Assembly: GCA_009809945.1 (NCBI GenBank)
Contig: WTPW01000064.1
Location: 434,519 to 498,518, forward strand
DNA length: 64,000 nt
DNA from: Gigaspora margarita
Lineage: Eukaryota > Glomeromycota > Glomeromycetes > Diversisporales > Gigasporaceae
Direction: 5' to 3'
The notes below the pieces were generated by a model, which was not told the DNA's origin, made no database searches, and was given only the letters and a program-made list of their open reading frames with translations. Shown here one piece after another: positions 35,248 through 47,114 of the stretch (its first letter is position 1; the number at the start of each line of letters is the position of its first letter). The translations under genes and the position numbers were made by a program.

Positions 35248-36029
35248 ATTACATGCGAAGCTAAATCTAATAAGTTATAATTTAAATTTTTGAATCCTAT
35301 TTTTTTTAATAGTATTAAAATATATTCTGTATATTATTCAAATTTACTGATCATTTAAATAACAATAAAAATTACAGAATATATCATTATATTCAAAATT
35401 TATTAAACATTTTAAGACGCTCAAATAAAAATAAAATCCTATAAATACTTACTGCTATCACCATTATTTAAAATTGATAATAAATTAGGATCCAAAAAAT
35501 GATCAAAATTTTTAAGATATCTTTGACCGTTTTGAAATATATTGGCAGGTATGAGCTCTTCATTATCATCGTACAAATTATTGCTAATTTGATTCACTTC
35601 TTTTGATGCATAGTTTATTGCAAAAGAAATGTCATTATCCTCTTGGATATTAGTTAAATTTGTATCCTCATACATATATGATGTCGAAACTTCATTTTCA
35701 TGTGAGCTAACAGTAAGTAAATTTTCTTTATTAATAGATAAATCTTCAGATCAAATCATATCAAGAAATTCTGTAAGTTCACATGCTAAATGATATGAAT
35801 GATGAATGGTTTTTGTAATTTGCTTGTCTGTAGGCCATAATTTTAATTTTTCTAAATTTAAATTGCTTCCTTCATTATAATTAAAAAGATAACCCATTTT
35901 AGCAAATTTATAATAGCATAATCTTACGTAAGATCTTATGAACTGTAATATAAGCAAAATATTTTGTAATATATAACGAAATATTTCAAATATCAAAATT
36001 TCATTATATTTCATTAAAAATTTCAAAAT

Positions 36030-37150
36030 TTATAACGAAATATTTTGATCTGCTTTAAACCAAGCTAGGATCAGTAGATCAGTGTAACCTGGATCACACA
36101 TTGGGCTAATTATTCAAAATAGTTCTAATTCTGTACTACAAGATCAGATTCACTTTTTTGTTTTTGTTTCATTTCTTTGTTTTTATTTTATTTTTTTGTT
36201 TTCATTTTATTTATTTTTTATTTTATTTTTATTTTGGCACTTTACAAGAANACNTTTGNAAGAAAACAAACAACTTTTCGAAACCTTGTGCAAACTAACC
36301 CAATTTGTAACCTGGATTGCGTTGGACTAATTTTTTAAAATAGTTTGATGATGTTCAAATTCTGTACTACAAGATCAAATTAGATCTTTTGTTTATAATT
36401 AGATCTTCTATTTTGTTGTTTTTTCGCTTTTTGTTTTCATTTCATTTTTTTGGTTTTCATTTTGTTTTTTTTTATTTTTTTTTTATTTATTTATTTTTTA
36501 TTTTATTTTTATTTTAGCACTTTACAAGAACACCTTTGCAAGAAGACAAACAACTTTTCGAAACCTTGCACAAGCTAACCCAAACTTCTGACACTTTGCA
36601 AGAATACAACTACTTTCTCTGGCATTTCCAAAAACGCTTCTTTAAAGAAATAAAGGTTTAGTTAGGACTTTATTTATTTTTTCATTTGACATATTTTGTT
36701 TTTGTTTTTTTTAATTTGTCTTATTAATTTATTCTATTTTGGCACTTTGGAAGAAAAGAACTCTTACTTCATAGCACTTTGCAAGAAAACCAACTCAGAC
36801 TTTTTCAGCACTTCATGACTTTTTTGGCATTTTGCAAGAATATTAACCTAGCTTTTGCAATTTCTGAATGCGCAAGAACGCAACTCTTACTTCAGAGAAA
36901 TGAAGATTTGGGGCTTTGTTTATTACTTTTTTTTATTAGTTTGCTTACATTTTTTTGTTTTTTTCATTTTGTTTTTTTTTTTACTTATTTTTTTAATTTT
37001 TAATTTATTTTATTTGTTTTTGACTTCTTCGATACTTTGCGACTTTTCTGGCACTTTACAAGAAAACTAGCTTAACTTCTCCGGTACTTTGCAAAAACAA
37101 ACTAGATTTCTCTGACAATTTGCAAGAACATCAATACTTATGAGAAATTT
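36030..37150. repeat. Repeat block built on GCACTTTGCAAGAA
   Basis: Two direct copies of a unit of about 250 bp (CTGGATCA, TACTACAAGATCA, T-rich run, GCACTTTACAAGAA, CAACTTTTCGAAACCTTG) at 36050-36300 and 36305-36570. Then about ten scattered, degenerate GGCACTTTGCAAGAA words, each followed by CAACT/CTTACTTC-type sequence. Frames at 36779-37070 are artefacts of this block. It lies in the large spacer of the transposase gene. Confidence 0.6.
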
Positions 37151-37519
37151 TTTTTTATTTTTTATTTCACTTTACTATTTTTAGGAATTATTTAGAAAAA
37201 AAAGCGAAATAAAGGTTATAGCCAAAACAAAAGAAATAGCAAAAGCGAAGACGATAGAAAACAAAGAAATGAAGATAATAGCTAATTGTGGAGTGTGAGC
37301 GAAAATAAGTATATAGGGCTAGTTTTTTGTATATTAATAGAATTAGATGCGAAAGTAGTTTAAAAATTTGTAATAATATAATACTGTAATATTAATTAAA
37401 AATATATTTATTAATAAATATAAAATATAATGTATAATAATAATAAAAAATATAAAATTTTATGCGAAACCTTGTGAATTATTGTAAAAACCTGTAAAAA
37501 AACATGATTATGTGAATAT

Positions 37520-37690
37520 GTATATTGTTTATTTATTTTTTAAAAAGTTTAAAACAATGCAAAAAGCATCACACAATATGCAAATTATTGCCTGCTGTGA
37601 CCTCTTGTTTATTTATTTTTTAAAAATTTTAAAACAATGTGAAACATCACACAATATGCAAATTATTGCCTGCTGCGACCCCTGAAGGGG
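37520..37690. repeat. Tandem duplication of about 83 bp
   Basis: TTGTTTATTTATTTTTTAAA, CATCACACAATATGCAAATT and ATTGCCTGCTG.GACC occur twice in a row, followed by a small CCCCTGAAGGGG palindrome. Confidence 0.65.
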
Positions 37691-37943
37691 AGGTGATTTG
37701 CATTTTTTTATTTGGTCTATTTTGCAATATTGCGCTATAAATTCTGTAATATATCCGAATATAACATAATATATAATGTAATAAATCGTATCAAACATAA
37801 CATATTCGTTATATTACGGGCTGTAATATCTTACGTTAGATTACGTATATATAATTCGCTGATGTATTAAAATAAATATATAAATAAATACAAAATAAAT
37901 AAGCATAATGCGTCCAATAAAAAGTAATATTCTGATCTATTGG

Positions 37944-38028
37944 ATATGGTGATGCCAAGAGAAAACCAGACTTTGATCATATAATTTTATATGATCAAAG
38001 TTTGGTTTCTCTTGGGCATCACCCATAT
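37944..38028. mobile_element. 85-bp hairpin MITE
   Basis: Near-perfect fold-back: ATATGG.TGATGCC.AGAGAAA, ACTTTGATCATAT against its reverse complement ending GGCATCACCCATAT. No duplication identified. Confidence 0.65.
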
Positions 38029-38089
38029 TAGCAAAGACAAAGATTGTATTAATATATATAAACATAAAGTACATATTATATATTAATTC

Positions 38090-38415
38090 TAGTGATACAA
38101 ATCGAAAACAACTAATCGATTTGAATTTTATAGATCCAACTTAGTCGATTAATCGATTAGTCGATTAATCGATTAATCGATTAGTCAACTAATTGATTAA
38201 TCGATTGGCCAACTAATCAATTAATCGACTAATAAATTGATTAGTCGATTGGTTGTTTAGTCAACCGATCATATAAGAACTTCAACTGGCTGTTTTCATT
38301 GCTACCTTACATGTATTTTACAAGTTTCGTTTGTTATTTATTCAACTAATCGATTAGTTGAATAAAATTGATTAATCGATTAGTTGGATAAAATTTTCAT
38401 CGATTTGTATCACTA
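38090..38415. mobile_element. hAT-like MITE, 326 bp, 8-bp duplication ATTAATTC, with TAATCGAT array
   Basis: Ends TAGTGATACAAATCGA on both sides, inverted and exact. ATTAATTC at 38082-38089 and 38416-38423, exact. The interior holds about ten TAATCGATTA/TAGTCGATTA words in a row (38140-38270). Confidence 0.87.
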
Positions 38416-39131
38416 ATTAATTCTCTGTGATCTTGATAGTAAACAAATTATCAAAACAATTAAGACAACTATTGAAAGTGCTCTAATAACATAGACAATA
38501 GAAAATATATATAGATATATGCATATATGCATATATACAATACATACTATTACTATTGTTTATTATATGAGTGCTACCAAAAGAAAATATATAAAGTGCA
38601 TGTTTTCTTTTGGCGGCACTCATATTCCCACTTTCCATAGATATTTGTTAAAATTAAATTACCTTGTCAAATGGATTTTTCTTTATCAAAGTTTATTTTT
38701 GATCCCGTAAAGATTTATTATATAGAGAAATCTTTGGAATCATTTGTACCAATTCAGCGAAGTTAAAATTAGCATTAATTTGATGAGCAATGCCAAAAAA
38801 ATGTTCACAGGATTCAGAACTATAAAACCAGGATAGAAATGGGAATTGTGGATAAAATTCACAATGTGCTTTTACTACCAAAACTATTGATTCTGCAAGT
38901 GATATAAATATAGCAAAACTTTGATAAGCTAAGAAGTTTGGTTTTGCTGATATAAAATCTGGATACTTCTTTGTCAAAGTTTCAATATAAGATTTCCACA
39001 TGTGAAGAAAAAATAGGCAGTCATCACCATACGAATACGTTCAATAGGAGCAATATCTCGGTTTAGATAACTATCTGTTAATTCTCCTATAATATAATAT
39101 AATTAATATTAGATATATTCTACAACAATAA

Positions 39132-39220
39132 TATATAGAATCTTCGCTTTGAAAATGACATTGTAAAATATAAAAATTACTATATTTCATAAAGTCATTT
39201 GCAAAGCAAAGATTCTATAT
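39132..39220. mobile_element. Hairpin element, copy 1
   Basis: ATATAGAATCTT.GCTTTG, AAATGAC folds onto GTCATTTGCAAAGC, AAGATTCTATAT. It is related to 40702-40785, and both lie in spacers of the same transposase gene. Confidence 0.6.
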
Positions 39221-39419
39221 TTGACTTTATTAAGCACATCTATAGTGTTCTACATATATAAATATATTATCTCAAAAACTGTTTAATTAATCAGTACAAA
39301 ATAAAAATGTCCTACATCTCTAAAAGCCCTTCTCAAATGCTTATTCTAATCTAAATACTAACTCTAATGTGAAAAAATTGTATTAAAAATTTTATACCAT
39401 ATAAGCATCTATCTGCACG

Positions 39420-39870
39420 TTAATTAATTAACCTGGGTGTTATTTTGGATGCGCCCATGTGCGTTATTTCGAAATAAGGGTTGAATCCAATACACTATAA
39501 ATGCATATAATTAGGAAAAGTGGATTTACGGAATGCGCACTTGTGGAATGTAATCTAGATATAATGCTATATTATATTAGGCAGATCAAATGATGTGCCC
39601 TTATAGAAAGAAGTATATATGAAGTGCACTTATAGCACTTATAGGAAGAAAGTGTATGTGAAGTGCACTTATAAAAAGTGTACTTATAAAGGATGCACTT
39701 ATGGAAGGTCAATTGTATTCATTTTTCCAATAATAATTATATGCTATATTGGGATGAGCATTAATTCAGAATGCCCATTGCTATTAATTCGAGACCACTT
39801 AAACTATTTTTGAAGATTTTGATTTTCAAATAACACCCATGAGCATTATTTCGTGCTTATATGGTATACA
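39420..39870. repeat. Rearranged repeat with TGCACTTATA tandem words
   Basis: GGGTGTTATTTTGGATGCGC and GCGTTATTTCG at the left, TAACACCCATGAGCATTATTTCG at the right. The middle is a GTGCACTTATA.AAGAAGT tandem (39590-39710). Probably a decayed element related to 35128-35247. Confidence 0.45.
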
Positions 39871-40594
39871 GAACTTATAAAAACAAAAAAATTTAAAAAA
39901 CATAAAACATATAATAGGTGCCAAACACTATAGATGCATGTATATTATAATAAATGTAAAATTAAAACTTACCCATCACAAACAAGTATACTGCAAACCC
40001 TTCCATATCCAATTCACGTCAAAGTCTTTTCCAAGACATTGCTTAAAATTTGAAGAACAAAATGTTCAATATGCTGCATCATTGTCTTGTCGATCCAGTT
40101 TAATAATATCATCTTTATACATTATTGAATCATATCGATTTATAAGGTTTAAAAAGTGTTGAAATCATGTGGATGATTGTCCAAATGTTAATAGGTGTGC
40201 ACCTGACATTATAGCATTTCGTGCAGTCTTTTTTGCATGTTTTGGATCTTGTACATAAATTATAGGTCCAATTCTATCCATAATAGGGCATGAAAAGTTA
40301 ATATTTAAAACAAACTCACAAAATGTTAGCTTTTTAGAAGTCTGAGTATTAAGAATCGATTGTTGTGCCTGGAACTCTGTAGTATTGCCATTCGATCCTA
40401 ATAACAAAATATGAAGGTGCAGTTGTAGTGCTATTTCTTCAATTAATCTTCTATGTAGCTTCTCAATATCTTAACAGTATCTGATCCTTTATTAGGGATA
40501 AGAGCAATAACAACTGGTAAAAACCTTGGTAAAGGTATCTTTAAAATATAAATATAAATTAGCATTTATTGAATAATCGTTAATATATATAATA

Positions 40595-40697
40595 ATATGG
40601 GCTAGGCGCTGAGAAAAGAGCCCAAATTGTCAAAAATAAAAAAAAATCTATTAAAAAAATTGTCAATTTGGACTCTTTTCTCAGTATCTGGCCATAT
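40595..40697. mobile_element. Hairpin element, about 100 bp
   Basis: CTGAGAAAAGAG.CCAAATTG followed by GTCAA on one arm is returned inverted on the other. Outer parts TATGG.C.AG pair less well. No duplication read. Confidence 0.6.
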
Positions 40698-40701
40698 ACT
40701 G

Positions 40702-40785
40702 TATAAGATCTATTTTGAAAATAACTTATGAAATATAGTAATTGCTATATTTTATAAAATTATTTTCAAGACAAAGATTTTATAT
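40702..40785. mobile_element. Hairpin element, copy 2
   Basis: TATAAGATCTATTTTGAAAA and AAATATAG fold onto CTATATTTTATAAAA, AAAGATTTTATA. Same family as 39132-39220. Confidence 0.55.
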
Positions 40786-41205
40786 TATCATATCTGTAAA
40801 ATATATGCACAAACAGCTTTAGCAATTCCATTTGATGATTTAATTTTTGTAATTACATTCGGAATATCTGAGTAAATATTTATGTATATCTCTTCTTTTG
40901 AAAGGATTGATCCAACAATACATTCAAGTGTAAAAGAATATCTTAACTGTGGTTTTAACTTGGTATTATCTGTCATCGCAACAATTGGACCATCATATTG
41001 AATAGTATCAACAAGTCATTTAAAATGAGCAATGTTTTCAAAACAAAGATCTGGATCAGTTAAATAATCTTTGTTATTATGACGCAATTTTCTAATTATT
41101 AATAAATTATTGTAGAGTCCATTATAAAAATATAGTAAATTAATCTATAAAAAACTTGAAATTTTTATTATAAGAACTACAAGTTCATTAAAAAAGAGCC
41201 AGGCA

Positions 41206-41360
41206 TAGAGTTGTTAACTTACATATAAGCTACCGTAACTTATACTGCAACTTACTATAACTTACTTTAACTTAATTTATATATAAGTTATAGTAACTTA
41301 ATGTAACTTAATGTAACTTACCATATAAATTACATTGTTAGGTAAGTTTTAACAACTCTA
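41206..41360. mobile_element. MITE, TAGAGTTGTTAA ends, ACTTAATGTA interior
   Basis: TAGAGTTGTTAACTTAC and, inverted, TAGAGTTGTTAAAACTTAC. The interior is a run of TAACTTA(A/C)TGTAACTTA words on both sides of a TATATATAA centre. No target duplication visible. Confidence 0.6.
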
Positions 41361-41400
41361 GTCAGCTGCAATGTTGAGATCTTAATAGTACCAAATTTTA

Positions 41401-41405
<5 letters not shown>

Positions 41406-41457
<52 letters not shown>
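41406..41457. repeat. Poly-A run of 52
   Basis: Uninterrupted A run. No retroposed coding sequence was recognised upstream, so the origin is unknown. The assembled length is doubtful. Confidence 0.7.
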
Positions 41458-41459
<2 letters not shown>

Positions 41460-41469
41460 ATTAAACGGG

Positions 41470-41735
41470 TAGCAATCAGTTCACCGAAAATTATTTTATC
41501 AACACCTGCAATTATTTACTACAAGTTCATTTTACTGACAGTTTATTTTACTGAAGCTCATTTCACAGGCAAAGTAATTCTGGTCATTTTTGTTAGGGTC
41601 AGGGTAGAATTAGGGTTATGCTTTTTAAAAAATAACTTGTTAGTGAAATGAACTGTTGGTAAAACGAACTTGTCAGTAAATAATTGTTAGTGAAATGTAG
41701 TGTCAATAAAGTAATTGTCGGTAAAATAATATGGA
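41470..41735. repeat. Inverted TTCATTTTACTGACA-type repeats
   Basis: Left half: several GTTCATTTTACTGAC / TTATTTTACTGAAG words. Right half: the same words inverted (GT.AGTGAAATGAAC, GTCAGTAAATAATTG). The centre holds TAGGGTCAGGGTAGAATTAGGG. Probably a decayed foldback element. Confidence 0.5.
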
Positions 41736-42336
41736 CCTCTATAGCTTTAAACAAAATTTATCTAATTAAAGATTTTTAAAATTTAAAATATTTATTGAGA
41801 GTACTATCAGAATTTCAATCTTTTGAACTACAAGTAGTATTATTATAAATAATACCTGAGTGATTAAATTCCTCTTTCTTCCAAATTTTGACAAAATAAA
41901 TTGAGAGCTCTTGGACTAATACTTCCTAAAATAATCAAACAATTTGTAAACTTATCACTATACTTCATATTTTGGTCGCCTTTCTTCTTGGCTTTTCGTT
42001 CAGCAGCATCGCTCATCACTTGGCAAAGTTCTGAAAAAACTGACGAATCTTTAAATGCTCCATTTATAGCCTTATCAGCCAACATAATCCAAGGATTTGA
42101 TTGATTCTCATTATCATTATTAAGAAAATTCCACATGTCACGAAGGTCACGATTTTGAAAATGATTTTTCAAGGGGCTATTTTCCCAATAAAACTTAGGC
42201 ATGTTTTCTAACGATGGCATTTTTTGTGAAAGTCTATTGCAAAGGTTTTTATCAGACCAAATATAACGACATTCATTACAAATATTGCCTTTTTCTGCAA
42301 CTCCTGAACATGTCTTAGCATGCATAGCATTACCTA

Positions 42337-42988
42337 TCCCTTAGATTGTAGTAGGACACAGGCAAATTTGCCTGCATTTTTGCACTTTTTTTGCTCTGAT
42401 TTACTTTTTTAAAATATCAAAATAATTAAATAAAACTTTGTACAATTATATTTAAAAATAAGGATTACTTTTTTGCAAAATTAGTTTTTATATTGTAAGA
42501 AAAAATTTTAAGCTATATATAAGCTAAAAATAGATATCTTTAAGAAAAAAATTTTTTAAAAAATTTTATCACAATTTCTCTGTAGTCTTATTTAGTTTTA
42601 GTTTTAAAGCTATAGTTCTTAAGACAATATTGTAGTTTATATAAAGGATAATAACTTTTATTATTGCAACTTTAATGATTTATTTGTAAAAATCAAGACT
42701 TGTATTAGAAGTAAAAGTTTTTTTATAGATGGGAACATATGAAATTTAAGAAATCTAAAAAAAATTTTAATAATAAAAATGCTAATACAAGAACTTTAAA
42801 CTTTGATTATACTAAAGTTTTCTAATAATTTTAAAAAATCTTTATAACAAAGTTACTAAAACAAAACTCAAAGAATATTTTTTACTTAGAAAAGATATAG
42901 CTAAAAATCAATATTTAAAATTTTATTAAAATTTTATTAAAATTTTTAAAATACACAGGCAAATTTGCCTGTGTTACAATCTAAGGGA
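42337..42988. mobile_element. TA-flanked element, TCCCTTAGATTGTA ends, each with CAGGCAAATTTGCCTG
   Basis: Left TCCCTTAGATTGTA..ACACAGGCAAATTTGCCTG and right inverted TCCCTTAGATTGTAACACAGGCAAATTTGCCTG. TA at 42335-42336 and 42989-42990. The 16-bp perfect palindrome in each end is unusual. The 652-bp interior is AT-rich and non-coding. The TA borders suggest a Tc1/mariner-type non-autonomous element. Confidence 0.75.
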
Positions 42989-43039
42989 TAATAAATATTT
43001 AGAATAGCAATAATTATAATTTTTTAATACCAGTTTTGT

Positions 43040-43138
43040 GTATCTAATTCAGATAAAATAGTCAATTAAAATTGAGCAGAACTTTTTATTGAAAGTTCAG
43101 CTCAATTTTATTGACAATTTTATCTGAATTAGTTATAC
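43040..43138. mobile_element. 99-bp hairpin element
   Basis: CTAATTCAGATAAAATAGTC and AAAATTGAGC.GAACT fold onto AGTTC.GCTCAATTTT, GA.AATTTTATCTGAATTAG. It lies between two transposase coding pieces. Confidence 0.65.
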
Positions 43139-44667
43139 AAACTTTATAATAATCTGAATAACCTACTATTTCAATCTATTTGCCAAGTAGACTCTGCATA
43201 TAAGGCATGATTTAGCATTCGCTTTTGATTATAAGTAAGCTTTTTTCTATTGAATTTTTGATGAAATAACTTGAAAATAGTTCATGAGCTATGACTTCTA
43301 CATGACGTGAACTACCGAACTGTGCTAGAGAACATTTGATATAATTGAAAATTTGTTCTGATTGAAGGTCTTGATAGAGTGACCGTTTTTTAGATATGCT
43401 TTTATCGCTTGAAGTTTCATTATTTGTAGGAACAATTAATGCTAATGTATTATCATTCATTTCTTCTACCTCATCTATATTTTATCAACTTGTAACAAAT
43501 CATCATCATCCATATTATCATAAATGTCTGAATCCCATTCGTCTTCTTCATCTTCTTTACTAACAAGATTATTTTTAGTGGGTTTAAAAAATTATAAATG
43601 GATCTTGGCCTTCTCTCGCTTTACAACCAGAGCTTTTAACATATCGATTTAGATAATCTTTATCCCATTTTCAGTTCAGTTTAATTTTTTTGCTACACAT
43701 ATATACAACCTTTTTGGATTAATAATGTGTGCACAAAACTCATGTTTTAGTAATCGATCTTTACCGTATTTCCACTGAGACATTGAATCATTAAAGAAAA
43801 AAAATCTAATGTTTTCTAATGTCTTTTTCCAACTGCGTTTACAATTCTTGCGATTGAGGCTTAAATAACATGAAACCTTTTTAATTATAATTCAACCTTT
43901 TCTTAGTGATATGCTTAAATTTAGCAGACTTCTTATCCCAAAATTTTAGACTGCCTTGAGTATTAAAGTGTTTTTCAGTTATAGGTAAGTCTTTTATTAT
44001 TATTATTATTATTTTTTTTTACTTACTTTATATATTAACAATCTTTTGAATATAACACTGTTATTACAAACACAAACTGCCACTTCACACTTGTGAATGA
44101 ACTTCAACTAACACAAGTCTGTCTTGCTTGATACCTTACATACTTTTTGAAGTTCCTATTAATTTGCACTTGTTTGACTTTATTAAAGCTGACTTATTGT
44201 ATAAGCACGTATTTCCACTACACAATACTTATAACTTTTATAAGATATTGTAGAAATTGTAGTTTGCTTTTTGATTGCCTTATATATTATAATAATTATG
44301 AATTGGATATTTACACATCAATATACTTAAAATTATTAATTGGATCTATTTTAAGAGAAAACTTGTTATTATTTGAAGGTTTTTTAATTAATTCAAAAAA
44401 AAACTAGTTATCAATTATATATAATTTATACAAGTTTTTTCTTAAAGCTGGTTATATTTAATTACCCTAATTTGTACCAAAAATAAACATCAGCAACCCC
44501 TAACTATTTTAAAATTTGGATAAAATACGCAAGTTAACAACCTAACTTTTTTTAAAATCTTGATATTTTTATGCAAATCTAAAATCTTACATTTAAAAAA
44601 GTTACTAAGTTGGCTACACATCTAATCCACTGACCTATATACTTATAGCTCGGGGTCCTGATCTGCT

Positions 44668-46953
44668 CAATAAAAGTACGAAGTTGATCAATCATATGAA
44701 ATTAAACAATTGGCCATGTTCATATATGTGATAATTGGCCAATTAATTTTTTATAATATTACAATCATGTTCAAAAAATCTTTATTTACTAAATCAAAAA
44801 TATTTCACAATTCTGTAGTCAGAATTTGATGAATTTTATACCATTTGATTTGTCTTAATGAAACGAATCAAATAATATAAAATCCAACAAATCCTATCTA
44901 TTTGAACATGAAATATTAACAATATTATAGTTCCTTATTTGCTTATATATTTTAAAATTGTATTTTTAAGTATGTTTATATTGTTTCTACTTAATCTATT
45001 TAATAAATATACTTTTCTTGATTATTCTGAATTATTCTTACTTGTATTTTAAATTGTAAAAATTAAAATATTTAAAACTTTAATTTACAAAATAACACAT
45101 TTTTTTGTATATACTTTTAAATTTAAATCATATAAAAACAAGGTAACTTATCTATTTATTCTGTTTTTTGTATAAGTACTACTTCAAGTTCATTATTTTT
45201 TCTAAAAAGTATTAAAACTTAGTTTCATACTGCTTACTTTTAGTTTTAATGCCAAAAAACTTTTTTTTGTTCGAATTATGAATTCAACTATCTTTGATCT
45301 TTTATAAAATTTGCCTCTAATAAAATTTCTTGAATATTGGAATTATTTTTGATTAATTTTAATACAAGGTGAGTTATATAGAGGTCTTTTGCTAGCTTTC
45401 TTTTAGAACAGATTAAATTAATAGGTTTTAAAAAATTATGGGAATAAAAGTACTTTAAACTATATAAAAATTAAAAAAAATTTTATTAAATTGGCTAAGC
45501 CACAATATGATCATCCAAATTTGGGCTTGTCCACCATACTTTAAAAAACTCTATAAGGAATTTTATACAGTTTATTAATAAAGAGCATATCTGAAATGTG
45601 TGCATATTGCTAATTACTTATCTGAAATTAATGTTTGTAGTTGACTAAGATTTATCAACTTGACTAAGTCAATATTTAAAAATCAGCTTAGTTAGCTAAA
45701 TCAAAATTGATTATCCTAATTGTACTTTCAGAAGTTATCAGAGATTTTCTCATATTTTTTTCAATCTTGCACATATTTTATGTTCATGACTTTCTTTTTA
45801 GATCTTACTATCATACAATTTTTATTTTTAAAATTTTTTGTAATTCTATATATACCAATCTCTTTTTTACTAAAGAAGGTAATCTAAATTACCAAATTGG
45901 TCTAACCTAAATTAAGTAGTTACTTTAATTTTTAATATAATCTAATATAAAATTGACTAAATTGTTTTTTTGAAAAATTGGTTGCCTAAGCCAGCTAAAT
46001 TGATAAAATCTACTCATGCAAAATCAACTACAAATACTATCTGAAAAATGCAAAATGCTTAAATTATTAATATTAAAATTAGCATTTGTATTAAAATTAA
46101 ATATTAGCAAGATATATATAGTGCATTTCACAAAAAGCTATTATCTTTTAATTATAAAGATTGTTAAATTAATATAATTTTTTAAAAACAAAAGATATTT
46201 AAAAAATTTTTTTAATAGTTTAATAGTTTAAACAAAAGGCTATTAAACTATCAAAAAAAATTTAAATATCTTTTGTTTTTAAAAGGTTATTTTAATTTAA
46301 ATTTATATATAATTTAAATTTTGGCATTTATATATAAAAAAACATAACAAAATTTGAATTTATTAACAAAATTTTAAATTTTATTAATAAAATTTAAAAT
46401 TGTACTAAGTTTTTTTGCATATTTATTGGATAATTAGATTACATAGCAGCTAAAAAAATTGGCGCCTATATATAAAATAGGTTGGCTTTAGATGAAATGC
46501 ACTGTAGTAAAATCATTTAGAAAAAAACTTTTAATTAAAGCACAGAAGATGATTTCTTATACAAATTTTTGATTTTTTGGCAAGATGAGCATTTGTTTGA
46601 ATTTTTTGTTCATATAACATTACTATAAACTTGAAATTTGATTGGAAGTCTGGTACTAACCTGGCACACATTTCAGATGTGCCAATAAAGATAGAGCAAA
46701 ACCTCACCTTAACAACAAAAAAAAATTTATTGCTTTAAAAAAAATCAACTTTATATATAATTAAATATTTTTCTAAGTTGTACAAAGAATTGCTAATTCT
46801 AATTGTCTAAATCATATAATGTTTATATCATATAATATTATTGATCTAAAATATCATAAGAAATTGGAAATTTGTACACTATATCTTAGCTTTAATAAAT
46901 CTAAAATTAGCTTCATATGTCCTATGTTTTTGATTTATTAGTTGAGGTAACAC
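44668..46953. other. AT-rich non-coding stretch with fold-back sequences
   Basis: No gene supported. A hairpin at 44825-44893 (TTTGATGAATTTTATACCAT against the reverse) is related to 17328-17416. Inverted TTTGTAGTTGA words occur at about 45630 and 46040. A fold-back lies at 46180-46284 (AAACAAAAGATATTTAAA against TTTAAATATCTTTTGTTT). Confidence 0.45.
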
Positions 46954-47114
46954 TAGTGATGGGCAATGCGCGGGATCCGCGCGGGATTTAAAAACTCCTG
47001 CGCGGGATTTTTAATATAAGATTATCTGGCCTGCGTTAGCATATCACCTGGCCCGAATTAACAAAATATCTGGCCTGCATTAACATAAGTGGGCCAATTC
47101 CTAATTAGTATACA

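Larger units (their letters stand above)
33745..43900 (-). pseudogene. P-element-like transposase gene, multi-segment, decayed
   Basis: Minus-strand coding pieces in order: 43860-43545 (FNDSMSQWKYGKDRLLKHEFCAHI); 43460-43147 (RSLYQDLQSEQIFNYIKCS, NQKRMLNHALYAESTWQI); 42325-41864 (CNECRYIWSDKNLCNR, MPKFYWENSPLK, LGSISPRALNLFCQNLEERG); 40976-40788 (MTDNTKLKPQLRYSFTLECIVGS); 40530-40165 (FQAQQSILNTQTSKKLTFCE, then VQDPKHAKKTARNAIMSGAHLL); 39001-38655 (FLSWFYSSESCEHFFGIAHQIN); 35900-35439 (LEKLKLWPTDKQITKTIHHS); 34900-34560; 34191-33745 (IGRVIALYFEGYNNHCYTDEP, a BAH-like look). The DPKHAKKTARN string resembles the DP.H..K..RN region of P-element/THAP9 transposases, and CEHFF a later helix; this is a resemblance only. 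Spacers contain hairpin elements and look like introns. Stops inside several pieces, three N bases and frame changes mean it is unlikely to be functional. Confidence 0.6.
33307..44659 (-). mobile_element. 11.35-kb DNA transposon candidate with AGGACCCCGAGCTAT inverted ends
   Basis: The left end AGGACCCCGAGCTATTAGTA, TATAGGTCA is matched by the reverse complement of the right end (AGGACCCCGAGCTATAAGTA, TATAGGTCA) with one mismatch in 29 bp. The flanks are GATCTGCC (33299-33306) and GATCTGCT (44660-44667), 7 of 8 identical. Between them, minus-strand coding pieces form one collinear transposase-like gene. The interior has been enlarged by many later insertions (34313, 35128, 36030-37830, 37944, 38090, 39132, 40595, 41206, 42337 and 43040). 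8-bp duplications are known for P and hAT elements; the AGGAC terminus is not the hAT YARNG, which favours P-like or a separate group. It is possible, but less likely given the flanks, that the two ends belong to separate small elements. Confidence 0.72.

Noticed and set aside
36779-37070. Two plus-strand frames with hydrophobic ends
   Set aside because: Both fall in the GCACTTTGCAAGAA repeat block; the hydrophobic part is T-rich low complexity.
41206-41360. 8-bp target duplication for the TAGAGTTGTTAA element
   Set aside because: Flanking bases do not match at any offset tried, so it was listed only as an inverted-repeat element.
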